In this document: in pieces, positions 45,693 to 54,378 of the stretch
How the letters are laid out: the number at the start of each line of letters is the position of its first letter
How positions within the stretch are numbered: position 1 is the first letter of the stretch
Assembly (NCBI RefSeq): GCF_013408175.1
Contig: NZ_JACBYW010000002.1
Location: forward strand, 310,001 to 374,000
Length of the DNA stretch: 64,000 bases
Source of the DNA: Actinopolyspora biskrensis
Lineage (GTDB): Bacteria; Actinomycetota; Actinomycetes; Mycobacteriales; Pseudonocardiaceae
Direction: 5' to 3'
The notes under the pieces: model-generated
What the model saw: only the letters and a program-made list of their open reading frames with translations
What the model was told of the DNA's origin: nothing
The model's database searches: none
Translations under genes and position numbers: made by a program

Positions 45693-47759
45693 ATGGCCAG
45701 TCAGCGTAAGCGTGGCGGTGACCCTGCGGTCACCGGCGGCACCAACTCGGAGTTCGGGTATCAGAAGCCGAAGGGCCACTGGGCCTCCCGGTTGGCTCCC
45801 TACGCCCCGGAATGGGTGGGTGGCCTGACGCTGTGGCCGGTGGCGGCCGGAGCGCACCTGTGGTTCGCCTCGGCCGAGGCGATGCCCTGGGCCAGTTCGG
45901 GGCTCACGCTGCTGGGCGCTGGGCTGACCGGGTTGACCTACTATTGCTCCCGAGCACGGGCGGCACTGGTGCGCCAGTTCGCCACCGCCACGGTCGGGGT
46001 GACCGCCGCGTGGACCACCGCGGCCACCATCGCCGGGCCGTGGCAGACTCCGCTGCTGGAGCTGTGGGCATTCGGCGGTGGTGGTGTCGCGGTGGCCTGG
46101 AGCATCCACAAGGCACTCAAACGCGGCGGCGACTCCGACGAAGGATCGTCGAACACCACCTCGGATCTGTTCGACAAGGTCAAACTCTCCGGTGTCAAAC
46201 CGGGGAAGATGGAGGTGCAGCCGAACAAGGTCACCGGCCCGTTGCAGCTTCCCGCCGGAGAGGTCGACGTATCGGACGTGCAGAAGGCCTCGGACAAGAT
46301 CGCGGCGATGCTGGGGCTGCGCAAGGGAGCGGTCCGCATCACCGAGAACCCCGACGACGCCTCCAAGGCGACCATGACCGTGGTGGCCGAGGACGTGCTC
46401 AAGGATCCGCAACAGTGGCCAGGACCGTCCCACCCGGGCGAGTCCATCCTGAACCCGGTCGAGTTGGGAGTCTACGAGAACGCCGAGGTGGTGCGGCTGT
46501 GGCTGCCCGGTGACAAGTCCACCTCGCGCAATGCCACCCACGTGCAGGTCAACGGGATGAACGGCTCCGGCAAGTCCGGAGGGTTCAAGCTGGCCGCGGC
46601 CGAGATCCTCACCCGCAGGGACGCGGTACTGATCGTGCTGGATCCCTCCAAAGGCGACCAAACGGTCCAGTTTCTGCAGAACTCGGCGGCGCACCTGGTC
46701 ACCGACGCCGGGGGCTGCAAGAAACTGCTCAAAAAGCTCCCGCAGGTAATCACCGACCGGGCCTCCCAGCTGGGGCAGTGGGGCATGGATCAGTGGGAAC
46801 CGGCCGCGTACGAGCAGCACGGCATGCCCTATGTGGTCCTCTGGATCGAGGAGGCCTCCAAGCTGCTCAAGGACGTCGACCAGTTCGACACCATCGCCCA
46901 GGAAGCCCGATCCGCGGGGATCTCGTTGGTCATCTCGCAGCAGAAGTCCAGCTTCCGGCAGATGAGCACCGACGTGCGCTCCCAACTCGGCGCGGCCCTG
47001 TGCTTCGGAGTGAAATCCACCGAAGACGCCGGATACAGCCTCTCCGACGAAACTCTGGAGGCCGGGGCGCGGCCCGAGCAGTGGCAAAACCGCCGTCCGG
47101 GCTGCCTGTACCTGGAAGGCCCCGGCATCGACGAGGAGCTGTTCGCCACCCCGGGCCGTACCTACCTCCACTCAGATGAGGCCCTGGCCGTCGACATCGC
47201 CGAACACACCCCCAACGCCGCCGAGTTGGAAGCCTCCACCGCCAAGACCCTCGGCCTGCCGACCAAGTCACACCACGAGAACCACTCCAGCGAGCACAAC
47301 ACGACCGAGCAGGAAGGAGGAACAGTCGTGCCCCTGCACAGCCCCAGCCGCACAGCAGAGCCAGCCAACCACGACTCGGTCGAAACCGATCTCGAACAGC
47401 TCGACCAACTCGAAGACGACGACGAAGACGACACCGACGAGAACGTACTCGCGCTGCCCGAACCCCACGAACCCGAACTAGAGGTCGACCCCGACGCCGA
47501 ACTACCCGCCGAAACCAACACCACCGCGCTTCCACAGCCCCGGCCGAGCCTGACCGAAGCACGGGCCAACCTGCACGACTGGATCGGCCGGCAAACCACC
47601 GTGTTCGGCCCCAAAGACGTGCCCACCGAGCTGCACGGCCGCGACCGCTCCTGGTCCTCCCGCGAGCTAGCCCGCCTGGCCGAAGACGGCGTGATCACAC
47701 CCGCCGACGAGGCTGGCAGCTACTACCCACACCCCGACGACGAGCAACACGCCGCGTAG
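45693..47759 (+). CDS. traB: TraB-type FtsK/SpoIIIE DNA translocase (conjugal transfer)
   Basis: 688-aa septal DNA pump that moves double-stranded plasmid DNA between mycelial cells. N-terminal hydrophobic helices lie at about residues 45-125. Walker A GMNGSGKS is at 288-295; the two acidic strands are AVLIVLDPSKGD and VVLWIEEASKLL. The last 190 residues hold an acidic, E/D/T-rich linker followed by a C-terminal winged-helix-like domain (RDRSWSSRELARLAEDGVITPAD), the usual place of clt recognition. ATG 45693 lies 10 nt after AAAGGAG; the GTG at 45684 is too close to it. Confidence 0.9.
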   Translation: MASQRKRGGDPAVTGGTNSEFGYQKPKGHWASRLAPYAPEWVGGLTLWPVAAGAHLWFASAEAMPWASSGLTLLGAGLTGLTYYCSRARAALVRQFATATVGVTAAWTTAATIAGPWQTPLLELWAFGGGGVAVAWSIHKALKRGGDSDEGSSNTTSDLFDKVKLSGVKPGKMEVQPNKVTGPLQLPAGEVDVSDVQKASDKIAAMLGLRKGAVRITENPDDASKATMTVVAEDVLKDPQQWPGPSHPGESILNPVELGVYENAEVVRLWLPGDKSTSRNATHVQVNGMNGSGKSGGFKLAAAEILTRRDAVLIVLDPSKGDQTVQFLQNSAAHLVTDAGGCKKLLKKLPQVITDRASQLGQWGMDQWEPAAYEQHGMPYVVLWIEEASKLLKDVDQFDTIAQEARSAGISLVISQQKSSFRQMSTDVRSQLGAALCFGVKSTEDAGYSLSDETLEAGARPEQWQNRRPGCLYLEGPGIDEELFATPGRTYLHSDEALAVDIAEHTPNAAELEASTAKTLGLPTKSHHENHSSEHNTTEQEGGTVVPLHSPSRTAEPANHDSVETDLEQLDQLEDDDEDDTDENVLALPEPHEPELEVDPDAELPAETNTTALPQPRPSLTEARANLHDWIGRQTTVFGPKDVPTELHGRDRSWSSRELARLAEDGVITPADEAGSYYPHPDDEQHAA

Positions 47760-47775
47760 CCAAGCAGCCGGTGGT

Positions 47776-47791
47776 GGCTGTGTACACAGCC
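47776..47791. repeat. 16-bp perfect palindrome after traB
   Basis: GGCTGTGT-ACACAGCC, 16 bp past the traB stop; CACAGCC recurs at once downstream. Followed at 47823-47849 by an alternating CG/purine-pyrimidine tract. Candidate cis-acting transfer locus (clt) or terminator. Confidence 0.45.
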
Positions 47792-47950
47792 TGCACAGCC
47801 ACACACCCCGCCAGCCCGGCCCAACGCGCGAGCGCGCGCACGCGCGCGAAATCCCCTAGTTGATCATGCACACCCGATGTGGTGGCGGCACTGCACACCC
47901 CAATGCATACACACATAGTAATCAAACTGGTGACGGAAAGGAGTCCGATC

Positions 47951-48370
47951 ATGCCGGGACTGCCCGAGGTGACCGTGGCCGGAACACTGACCGCCGACCC
48001 TGAGATCAAGTACTTCGACTCGGGCGTGTGCGTCGCCAACTTCACCGTGGCGGCCAACGACCGGCGATTCGACAAAGACCAAGGCCAGTGGGTAGACGCT
48101 TCGGCCACCTTCCTGCGCTGCCAGATCTGGCGCCAAGAGGCCGAGCACGTCGTCGAATCGCTGTCGAAGGGCAACCGCGTGCTGGTCACCGGAGCGCTGA
48201 AACAACGCTCGTGGGAGACCGAGCACGGCGAGAAACGCACCGTCATGGAACTGGCCGTGACCGAGATCGGGGCCAGCCTGAAGTTCGCCACCGCGGCCGT
48301 GCGCAAAGCCACCCGCGAAGCGGCCACCGGTGAGCCCGCGGCGCAGCCAGCCGGGCCACCCCCGTTCTGA
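47951..48370 (+). CDS. ssb: single-stranded DNA-binding protein
   Basis: 139-aa SSB-like OB-fold protein: LPEVTVAGTLTADPEIKYFDSGVCVANFTVA, WRQEAEHVVESLSKGNRVLVTGAL. It ends in a short PPPF tail instead of the canonical acidic DDDIPF tail, as in many plasmid SSBs. ATG 47951 with AAGGAG. Likely supports element replication together with the primase-polymerase. Confidence 0.9.
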   Translation: MPGLPEVTVAGTLTADPEIKYFDSGVCVANFTVAANDRRFDKDQGQWVDASATFLRCQIWRQEAEHVVESLSKGNRVLVTGALKQRSWETEHGEKRTVMELAVTEIGASLKFATAAVRKATREAATGEPAAQPAGPPPF

Positions 48371-48390
48371 CCACCTGCTGGTTTGTACAG

Positions 48391-48431
48391 CCCGGCCAGG
48401 CCCAGGCCTGACAAGCAACGGCCTGGCCGGG
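48391..48431 (+). terminator. 12-bp stem hairpin after ssb
   Basis: CCCGGCCAGGCC (48391-48402) and GGCCTGGCCGGG (48420-48431) form a perfect 12-bp stem with a 17-base loop, 20 bp after the ssb stop and 29 bp before the next start. Terminator or attenuator. Confidence 0.6.
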
Positions 48432-48460
48432 TTCCCACCCCTACAGGAAGGGAAATACCC

Positions 48461-49063
48461 ATGCTGCCAGACATCGCCCTGACGCTGGGCACCGCCGGAT
48501 GGGCCACGGCCGCCACCACCCTGGCCTGCCGCTACCGCACCCGACTGCACACCGACCCGCTGACCGGGCTCGGCAACCGCACGGCGCTGTACCGCACCGC
48601 ACGGCGTCCCTGGCGTCGCGGCTTCGTCGGCGTGCTGTTGGTCGACCTCGACCAGTTCAAAGCGATCAACGACGCCCACGGCCACGACACCGGCAACCGC
48701 GTGCTGGCCGCCGTGGCCACCCGGCTGGCCGAGACCACCCAGCACGGCGAGCGCGCCGTACGACTGCACGGCGACGAATTCGCCGTCTGGCTCGGAACCA
48801 CCCCCACCACCGACCATGCCGAAGCCCGCGCCGAGGCCATCACCCACGCCCTGGCCGAACCGCTCTGGATCGACGGGCACCGACTGACCGTGCTCGGCAG
48901 CGTCGGCCTGGCCACCGGTCCCGCGCACACCCCGGTGAGCGACCTCCTCAGCCAAGCAGACACGCACATGTACCAGGTCAAAACCACCCGACAACTGACC
49001 AGCCTGCCCACCTACTCCACCCGACCCCGTGACCAGCATCCCCACGGAGGTCACGCCGCATGA
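48461..49063 (+). CDS. GGDEF-domain protein (possible diguanylate cyclase)
   Basis: 200 aa. A short hydrophobic N-terminal stretch is followed by one GGDEF domain: DPLTGLGNRTALYR, VLLVDLDQFKAINDAHGHDTGN and the signature loop as LHGDEF, so the first glycine is histidine. Metal-binding DLDQFKxIN is intact. Cyclase activity with HGDEF is uncertain; it may instead bind nucleotide as a receptor. GGDEF genes recur in AICEs between traB and the primase-polymerase. ATG 48461 with GGAAGGG. Confidence 0.83.
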   Translation: MLPDIALTLGTAGWATAATTLACRYRTRLHTDPLTGLGNRTALYRTARRPWRRGFVGVLLVDLDQFKAINDAHGHDTGNRVLAAVATRLAETTQHGERAVRLHGDEFAVWLGTTPTTDHAEARAEAITHALAEPLWIDGHRLTVLGSVGLATGPAHTPVSDLLSQADTHMYQVKTTRQLTSLPTYSTRPRDQHPHGGHAA

Positions 49064-49108
49064 ACCCCAGCCGTCCCCACACAGCCCTGTTCACGGAGGT
49101 GAACCGCA

Positions 49109-50311
49109 GTGAGTAGCCCCTACGATGTGGCCTGTTGGCTGGCCGGACACGACTTCGCCGTGTTCCCGCTACGACCGCACGGTAAGCGTCCGTTCGGCAA
49201 CTGCCGCTCCTGCGGAAACGGCCGGTGCACACTCCACGAATGCCCGTGCCTGGCGAACGACCGACCTTGCCACGGCCTGCTGGCTGCCACCACCGATCTC
49301 GGGCAGGTCACACGGTGGTGGCGCTACACCCCGAAAGCCAACATCGGCATCCACACTGGCCGTTCCGGGCTGGTGGTACTCGACCTCGACCGCAAACCCG
49401 GACCACCCGCACCGGCCGCCCGTGACGTGCCCACACCGGTCACCGACGGGCTGCAAGCCCTGCACGCGATCACGGCCGCCGAGCAGGTGCCCTGGCCGGA
49501 CACGCTGACCGTGTGCACCCCCAGCGAGGGCAGGCATCTCTACTTCCGGTGCCCCGAAGGCCTGTCGGTTTCCAGTGACGCAAGCGGGCGGATGGGGCAC
49601 CAGATCGACATCCGTGCCGAAGGTGGCTACGTGGTCGCCCCTGGATGTGAAATCTACTCTCCACCCGAAGATCGGGAAGGAACCTACCAGCGCTGCTCGC
49701 ACACCACCGGCATCGCCGATCTTCCCGAGTGGCTGTGCAACCGGGCGCTGCCACCGCCGCCGGCCCAGCCTGAACCTCGGCAGGCTCCCAACCTTCCCGC
49801 GGCGCTGCCGGGGCGGCACACCGAGACCTACTGGCGCCGCATCTGGCACGACGAACTCGACAAGGTCGAAACCCGCCCCGGGGAACGGTGGCGACTGCTC
49901 TACGCCGCCGCACGCAGGCTGGCCAACCTCGCCACCCACGACCAAGCCCCCTGGAGCGAAACCGAGGCCACCGAGGCACTGCTGGCCGCCGCACTGCGGC
50001 GCCGACAACACACCGGCAAACCCACCGAGGAAGCCATTGCCCGTCGCAACATCACCCGCGGCTGGCAACGCGGCACCCGCGACACCCCCGACAGCCTGCA
50101 CGGACTCGGCCGCACACGGCCTTCCGGCCGGGCCGAGACACCGGCTGAACCTTCCCGAGGCGGCACAGGCCAACTCAGGAAGCAATCGAGCGGGGCGTGC
50201 GGACGGCTGAGCGGCTCCACAACGGACACCGCCGGAAGGGGCGGGTCATCGGACCAGCGGCCAAACACCCCGCCGACAGACCAACACAGCTCCCACGAGG
50301 GGGCCGCGTGA
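49109..50311 (+). CDS. bifunctional DNA primase/polymerase (Prim-Pol, AICE replication)
   Basis: 400 aa. N-terminal prim-pol domain (about residues 5-205): VFPLRPHGKRP, metal-binding VLDLDRK, EGRHLYF and IDIRAEGGYVVAPG. A cysteine-rich insertion (CRSCGNGRCTLHECPC) looks zinc-binding. The C-terminal region is helical and then low-complexity. GTG 49109. Its stop overlaps the next GTG (GTGA), so it is coupled to the DUF3987 gene, the usual replication pair of this AICE class. Confidence 0.88.
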   Translation: MSSPYDVACWLAGHDFAVFPLRPHGKRPFGNCRSCGNGRCTLHECPCLANDRPCHGLLAATTDLGQVTRWWRYTPKANIGIHTGRSGLVVLDLDRKPGPPAPAARDVPTPVTDGLQALHAITAAEQVPWPDTLTVCTPSEGRHLYFRCPEGLSVSSDASGRMGHQIDIRAEGGYVVAPGCEIYSPPEDREGTYQRCSHTTGIADLPEWLCNRALPPPPAQPEPRQAPNLPAALPGRHTETYWRRIWHDELDKVETRPGERWRLLYAAARRLANLATHDQAPWSETEATEALLAAALRRRQHTGKPTEEAIARRNITRGWQRGTRDTPDSLHGLGRTRPSGRAETPAEPSRGGTGQLRKQSSGACGRLSGSTTDTAGRGGSSDQRPNTPPTDQHSSHEGAA

Positions 50312-51963
50312 GCCTGCCACAACCCCAAACACCCGGGCTGGGGCGCATCCAGCGTCCCAGCCCGGTACCCAAACCCGACGAGGACACCACCACGACCATG
50401 CCCACACATCTCACCGCCATCCCCACCCCAACCGAAACAAAGCATGTCCCGGCGTCTCCCGCGGCCGCCGCGGGTTGGGAGCCTCCGGTGCCGCTGGGCG
50501 AGACCCGCGCGCGGCCGGAGTTTCCCACCGACGCCCTGACCGGCTGGCTCGGCGACATGGTCGAGGCGGTGGCCGAAGCGACCCAGACACCGCCCGATCT
50601 GGCCGGTTGCGTGGGGCTGGCCGCGTTGTCCACCGCTGCCGGAGGCCGTGCCCTCGCGCGCCCCCGCACCGGCTGGGATGAGCCGGTCAACATCTACACC
50701 GTGGTCGCCCTGCCCCCGGCAACTCGGAAAACACCGGTGTTTCGAGCCATGACCCGCCCGTTGCAGCGAGCCGAGTCCGAACTACTGGAAAAGGCGCGCC
50801 CGCTCATCGAACAAGCTCGGCTGGAACGTAAAACCGCCGAGGCCAACCAGGAAAAGGCCGAACGACAGGCGGTGAGCAAGAACGGTGACGAGCACGAGCA
50901 GGCCATGGCCGATGCCCTGGACGCCGCCCTGCAAGCCCAGGACACCGACGTGCCCGCCGAACCGCGGTTGATCGCCGACGACCTCACCCCGGAAACCGCG
51001 GCTTCGCTGCTGTCCCAGCAGAACGGGCGCATCGCGGTGCTGTCGGCCGAAGGCGGCATCTTCGCCATCCTGGCCGGGCGCTACTCCGGTGCCCCCAACC
51101 TCGACGTGTTCCTCAAGGGCCACGGCGGTGACATGATCCGCATCGACCGCAAGGGGCGTCCCTCGGAATGCATCGACAACCCCGCCATCACCCTAGGACT
51201 CACCGTGCAACCGGCCATCATCGACGAGCTGTCCCACACTGCTCTGTTCCGCGGTTCCGGACTGCTGGCACGGTTCCTGTACTCCCTGCCCGACAGCCGC
51301 GTCGGCCAACGCCTGGCCGACCCGCCACCGGTGCCCGAGAACATCGCCACCACCTACGACGAACACCTCCGCGGACTCGTCCACACCCTGCACGCCTGGA
51401 CGGATCCGGCCGTGCTGGCTTTCACGCCGGAGGCCAACCAGATACTCGTCGAGCTGCACAACGAGATCGAACCCAAACTTGACCCGCAACGGGGGGAGTG
51501 GGCTCACATCGGTGACTGGGCGGGCAAGCAGATCGGCCAAACCGTGCGGCTGGCTTCGCTGCTGCACCTGGCCGCTCATCCGAGCGAGCCCTGGACCATC
51601 CCGGTGGCCGCGGACACCGTCAAACGCGCACGCAGGCTCGCCCGCTACTTCACCGCGCACGCCCTGGCCGTGTTCGATCGGCTCGGAGCCGACCCCGACC
51701 TGGAAGCCGCCCGCATCCTGCTCGACTGGATCCAGCGCACCGGCCCGGAAAGCTTCACCAAGCGCGAAGCCCACCGGGCCAACCGCGGCGAACGCTTCCG
51801 CCAGGCGAATGACCTCAACCCGGCACTGGCGCTGCTGGAGGACCACGGCCACATCGCCTACGTCGAACCCACACGAACCGGACCGGGACGCCCACCGAGT
51901 CCGCGCTACTACACGCACCCCACCTACCGACACCAGACCCCTGGACAGAATGGACACAATTGA
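50308..51963 (+). CDS. DUF3987 replication-associated protein
   Basis: 551 aa. Body matches DUF3987/YfjI-type proteins found with prim-pol genes: FPTDALTGWLGDMVEAVAEATQTPPDLAGCVGLAALS, an altered P-loop-like PPATRKTPVF, GRIAVLSAEGGIFAILAGRY and SGLLARFLYSLPD. The central charged helix (about 170-220) looks coiled. The C-terminus (TKREAHRANRGERFRQANDLNPALALLEDHG) resembles a winged helix. GTG 50308 is coupled to the primase stop; ATG 50398 is an alternative. Its 3' end runs into the iteron array. Confidence 0.82.
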   Translation: MSLPQPQTPGLGRIQRPSPVPKPDEDTTTTMPTHLTAIPTPTETKHVPASPAAAAGWEPPVPLGETRARPEFPTDALTGWLGDMVEAVAEATQTPPDLAGCVGLAALSTAAGGRALARPRTGWDEPVNIYTVVALPPATRKTPVFRAMTRPLQRAESELLEKARPLIEQARLERKTAEANQEKAERQAVSKNGDEHEQAMADALDAALQAQDTDVPAEPRLIADDLTPETAASLLSQQNGRIAVLSAEGGIFAILAGRYSGAPNLDVFLKGHGGDMIRIDRKGRPSECIDNPAITLGLTVQPAIIDELSHTALFRGSGLLARFLYSLPDSRVGQRLADPPPVPENIATTYDEHLRGLVHTLHAWTDPAVLAFTPEANQILVELHNEIEPKLDPQRGEWAHIGDWAGKQIGQTVRLASLLHLAAHPSEPWTIPVAADTVKRARRLARYFTAHALAVFDRLGADPDLEAARILLDWIQRTGPESFTKREAHRANRGERFRQANDLNPALALLEDHGHIAYVEPTRTGPGRPPSPRYYTHPTYRHQTPGQNGHN

Positions 51964-52242
51964 CACAATCCCGTCAGCAGCGGCGAATATCCAGCGCACA
52001 GGCTTACAAAGCTACCGGTGGTTCGCTGGACACAACTGGACAGAATTTGGACACAAATCACCGGCCGCCCCCGTGGGAGGGGCACCGTGTCCAGTCCGAG
52101 CCAGCCACCGCGCGGGCCTCGACCTAATTCTGTCCAAATTCTGTCCAATACTGTCCAAACCGGCGCCCGCCACTCCGTGGCTTCGTGACCAGTACAAACG
52201 GAGCTGAAACCCGAGTTCTGTCAATTCTGTCCATTCTGTCCA
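51942..52242. repeat. mirror-symmetric array of twelve TGGACA/TGTCCA hexamers (origin candidate)
   Basis: Left arm: TGGACA at 51942, 51951, TTGACA at 51960 (9-bp steps); TGGACA at 52027, 52037, 52048 (10 and 11). Right arm: TGTCCA at 52131, 52142, 52152 (11 and 10); TGTCAA at 52219, TGTCCA at 52228, 52237 (9-bp steps). Every unit has its exact reverse partner about base 52092. Even the degenerate TTGACA/TGTCAA units match. The array sits beside the replication genes, suggesting Rep-binding iterons or an origin. Confidence 0.85.
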
Positions 52243-52276
52243 AGCCCCGCGTGTGCTCACCGACCGGGAGACACCT

Positions 52277-52693
52277 GTGCTCGAACGCCGCTACCGGACG
52301 AGCCTCGACTGCTACGACCCGAACGCCGAACACCACCCGATCCCGACGTACCCGTGGAAACGGGCACCGGTGCACCTGGTCACCCGCCGCCAGCTCCGCG
52401 AGGCCGGACTCTGCCCCGGCGAGTACCCACCGGTGGCCCAGTGCCTGCGGCCCCGCAAGCGTCGCCCCACCGAACCGCTCCGAGCCTGGCTCTACGACGG
52501 GCGGCTGGCAACCGAGAAACGTACTCCCAGCCCCGCCCAACTGACCGCCGTATCGGCCATGAATCGGGCACATCGCATCTGCGGCACCTGCCAGCGCGAC
52601 GTCGGTTACCGCATTCCGACCACCCCGCCACTGCGGGGCGAATGCCTCGACTGCCACGAGACCCGCACTTGCCTCAGCCAGGCAGCAGCCTGA
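52277..52693 (+). CDS. RRQRL-type zinc-binding protein of AICEs
   Basis: 138 aa. Contains VTRRQLREAGLCPG, the RRQRL-like motif by which this AICE family is known, and a C-terminal CGTCQRD ... CLDCHETRTC cysteine set that fits zinc binding. GTG 52277 has GGGAG 6 nt upstream; GTG 52253 is the longer alternative. It lies just before the excisionase gene. Role unknown, probably DNA binding. Confidence 0.78.
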   Translation: MLERRYRTSLDCYDPNAEHHPIPTYPWKRAPVHLVTRRQLREAGLCPGEYPPVAQCLRPRKRRPTEPLRAWLYDGRLATEKRTPSPAQLTAVSAMNRAHRICGTCQRDVGYRIPTTPPLRGECLDCHETRTCLSQAAA

Positions 52694-52710
52694 CCGGAAA
52701 GGAGACACCC

Positions 52711-52905
52711 ATGCCCAAACGCAGCGGCACCTGGATGACCGTCACCGAATTCTGCGAGGAGATGAGCGTCTCCCGCTCCACGTTCGACGACTGGCGTGCC
52801 AAGAACCGCGCTCCCAAGTGCGTCCGACTGCCCAACGGATCACTGCGCATCCGCCGCACCGACTTCGACAACTGGCTCGAGACCCTGGAGGACGACGCCG
52901 CATGA
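52711..52905 (+). CDS. xis: excisionase-like helix-turn-helix protein
   Basis: 64 aa, MerR/HTH_17 type: WMTVTEFCEEMSVSRSTFDDWRAKN, then NGSLRIRRTDFDNWL. This is the form of AICE excisionases. ATG 52711 with AAGGAG; the stop overlaps the integrase ATG by 4 nt, the classical xis-int arrangement. Confidence 0.9.
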   Translation: MPKRSGTWMTVTEFCEEMSVSRSTFDDWRAKNRAPKCVRLPNGSLRIRRTDFDNWLETLEDDAA

Positions 52906-54317
52906 CCGAGACCACCTACAACGTCCGGGTCTGGAAGATCCAGACTCGTAAGAACGCCAAGGGCAAGGTCACCAGCTATCGAGTCCGTTGGGAAGTCGGT
53001 GGGCAAGATCGAGCCGACTCCTTCAAGAACAAGGCCCAAGCCGAGAGCTTCCGCTCGGGTCTGGTCAGTGCTGCACGCAAAGGAGAGGCGTTTCGAGTCG
53101 ATACCGGTCTGCCGGTCTCGATGAGCCGCACTGTTGAAGAGATGTCATGGTTCGACTTCGCGTGTGCCTACGTGGACATGAAGTGGCCGGAGCAGTCGGG
53201 CAACTCTCGGAAGGGCATCGCGGAGACGCTGACCACGGTCACCCCAGCTTTGCTGAGCACCGAGCGGGGCAAGCCCGACGACAAGACACTGCGGGACGCG
53301 CTGTTCGGGTGGGCGTTCAACCGGGACCGTCGGGACACGATCGAGCAGCCTCGGCGAGTGCGGGCAGCGCTGAAATGGGTGGCGGCCAACACCAAGCCGG
53401 TCAACACGCTGGCCGAGCCCGCGATGCTGCGTGAGACGCTGCAGTTGATCGCCACCTGGTTGGACGGCAAGCCCTCAGCGGCTTCGGTGGTCAGCCGTAA
53501 GCGGGCGGTGCTGCACAACGCGCTGGACTACGCCGTCGAACGCGGGCTGCTAGACCGCAACCGGCTTCCGGAGCTGAAGTGGTCGCCGCCGAGGAACGTG
53601 CAGGCTCTGGACAAGCGCACCGTGGTCAACCACCAGCAGGCCCTGCGGTTGTTGGAGGCCGTGCGTAGCCAGGGGCCGAGCGGGCCGCGGCTGGTGGCCT
53701 TCTTCGCGGTGCTGTACTACGCCGCCGCACGCCCGGCTGAGGCGGTCAACCTGCACCGGCAGGACGTGACCCTGCCGGAATTGGTCGCCGACCCCGACAC
53801 AGGGCAGTGGCGAGAGCCCGAGGACGAGTGGGGCGAGCTGTTGCTGTCCGAGTCGGCCCCGGAGACCGGGGCGCGCTGGAGCAGCACCGGCAGGCGTCGG
53901 GACCGGCGACAGCTCAAACACCGGGGCAGGGGAGACACCCGCCCGGTGCCCTGTCCGCCGCCGCTGGTGCGACTGCTGCGCGAGCACATGCGGGCCTACC
54001 CGCCACGGGCCAACGGGCAGCTGTTCTACGGGCTGCGCGGTGGGGAGCTCTCGCAGAGCACCTACGGCCACGCCTGGGAACGAGCCCGCAAGGCCGCGCT
54101 GACCCCGGACGAGTTCGCCTCCCCGTTGGCGAAACGCCCCTACGACCTGCGGCACGCGGCCGTGTCCACCTGGCTGGCCGCCGGAGTACCGCCCACTCAG
54201 GTCGCCGAGTGGGCCGGACACAGCGTCAACGTGCTGCTGCAGATCTACGCCAAAGTACTCACCGGCCAAGAAGACGCCGCGCGGCGACGCATCCAGCAGG
54301 CTCTTGAAGGGAATTAG
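52902..54317 (+). CDS. int: tyrosine recombinase (integrase)
   Basis: 471-aa site-specific recombinase. N-terminal arm-binding and SAM-like core-binding parts (about 1-240), then the catalytic domain with Arg277 (AAARPAE), YDLRH carrying Arg417, His440 in AGHS and nucleophile Tyr449 in QIYAKVL. First position of the H-x-x-R box is tyrosine (YDLR), a tolerated change. It would integrate and, with Xis, excise the element at the tRNA-Leu att core 2.8 kb to the right. Intact. Confidence 0.95.
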   Translation: MTETTYNVRVWKIQTRKNAKGKVTSYRVRWEVGGQDRADSFKNKAQAESFRSGLVSAARKGEAFRVDTGLPVSMSRTVEEMSWFDFACAYVDMKWPEQSGNSRKGIAETLTTVTPALLSTERGKPDDKTLRDALFGWAFNRDRRDTIEQPRRVRAALKWVAANTKPVNTLAEPAMLRETLQLIATWLDGKPSAASVVSRKRAVLHNALDYAVERGLLDRNRLPELKWSPPRNVQALDKRTVVNHQQALRLLEAVRSQGPSGPRLVAFFAVLYYAAARPAEAVNLHRQDVTLPELVADPDTGQWREPEDEWGELLLSESAPETGARWSSTGRRRDRRQLKHRGRGDTRPVPCPPPLVRLLREHMRAYPPRANGQLFYGLRGGELSQSTYGHAWERARKAALTPDEFASPLAKRPYDLRHAAVSTWLAAGVPPTQVAEWAGHSVNVLLQIYAKVLTGQEDAARRRIQQALEGN

Positions 54318-54378
54318 GCGTTAGCACCACCTGCCGTGATCGACCCACGGACAGGGCCATCGGTGTGATCATGGTCGG

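Noticed and set aside
51942-52242. Reading the hexamer array as a CRISPR.
   Set aside because: Units are 6 bp with 9-11 bp steps and inverted halves; there are no uniform repeats and spacers, and no cas genes in the window.
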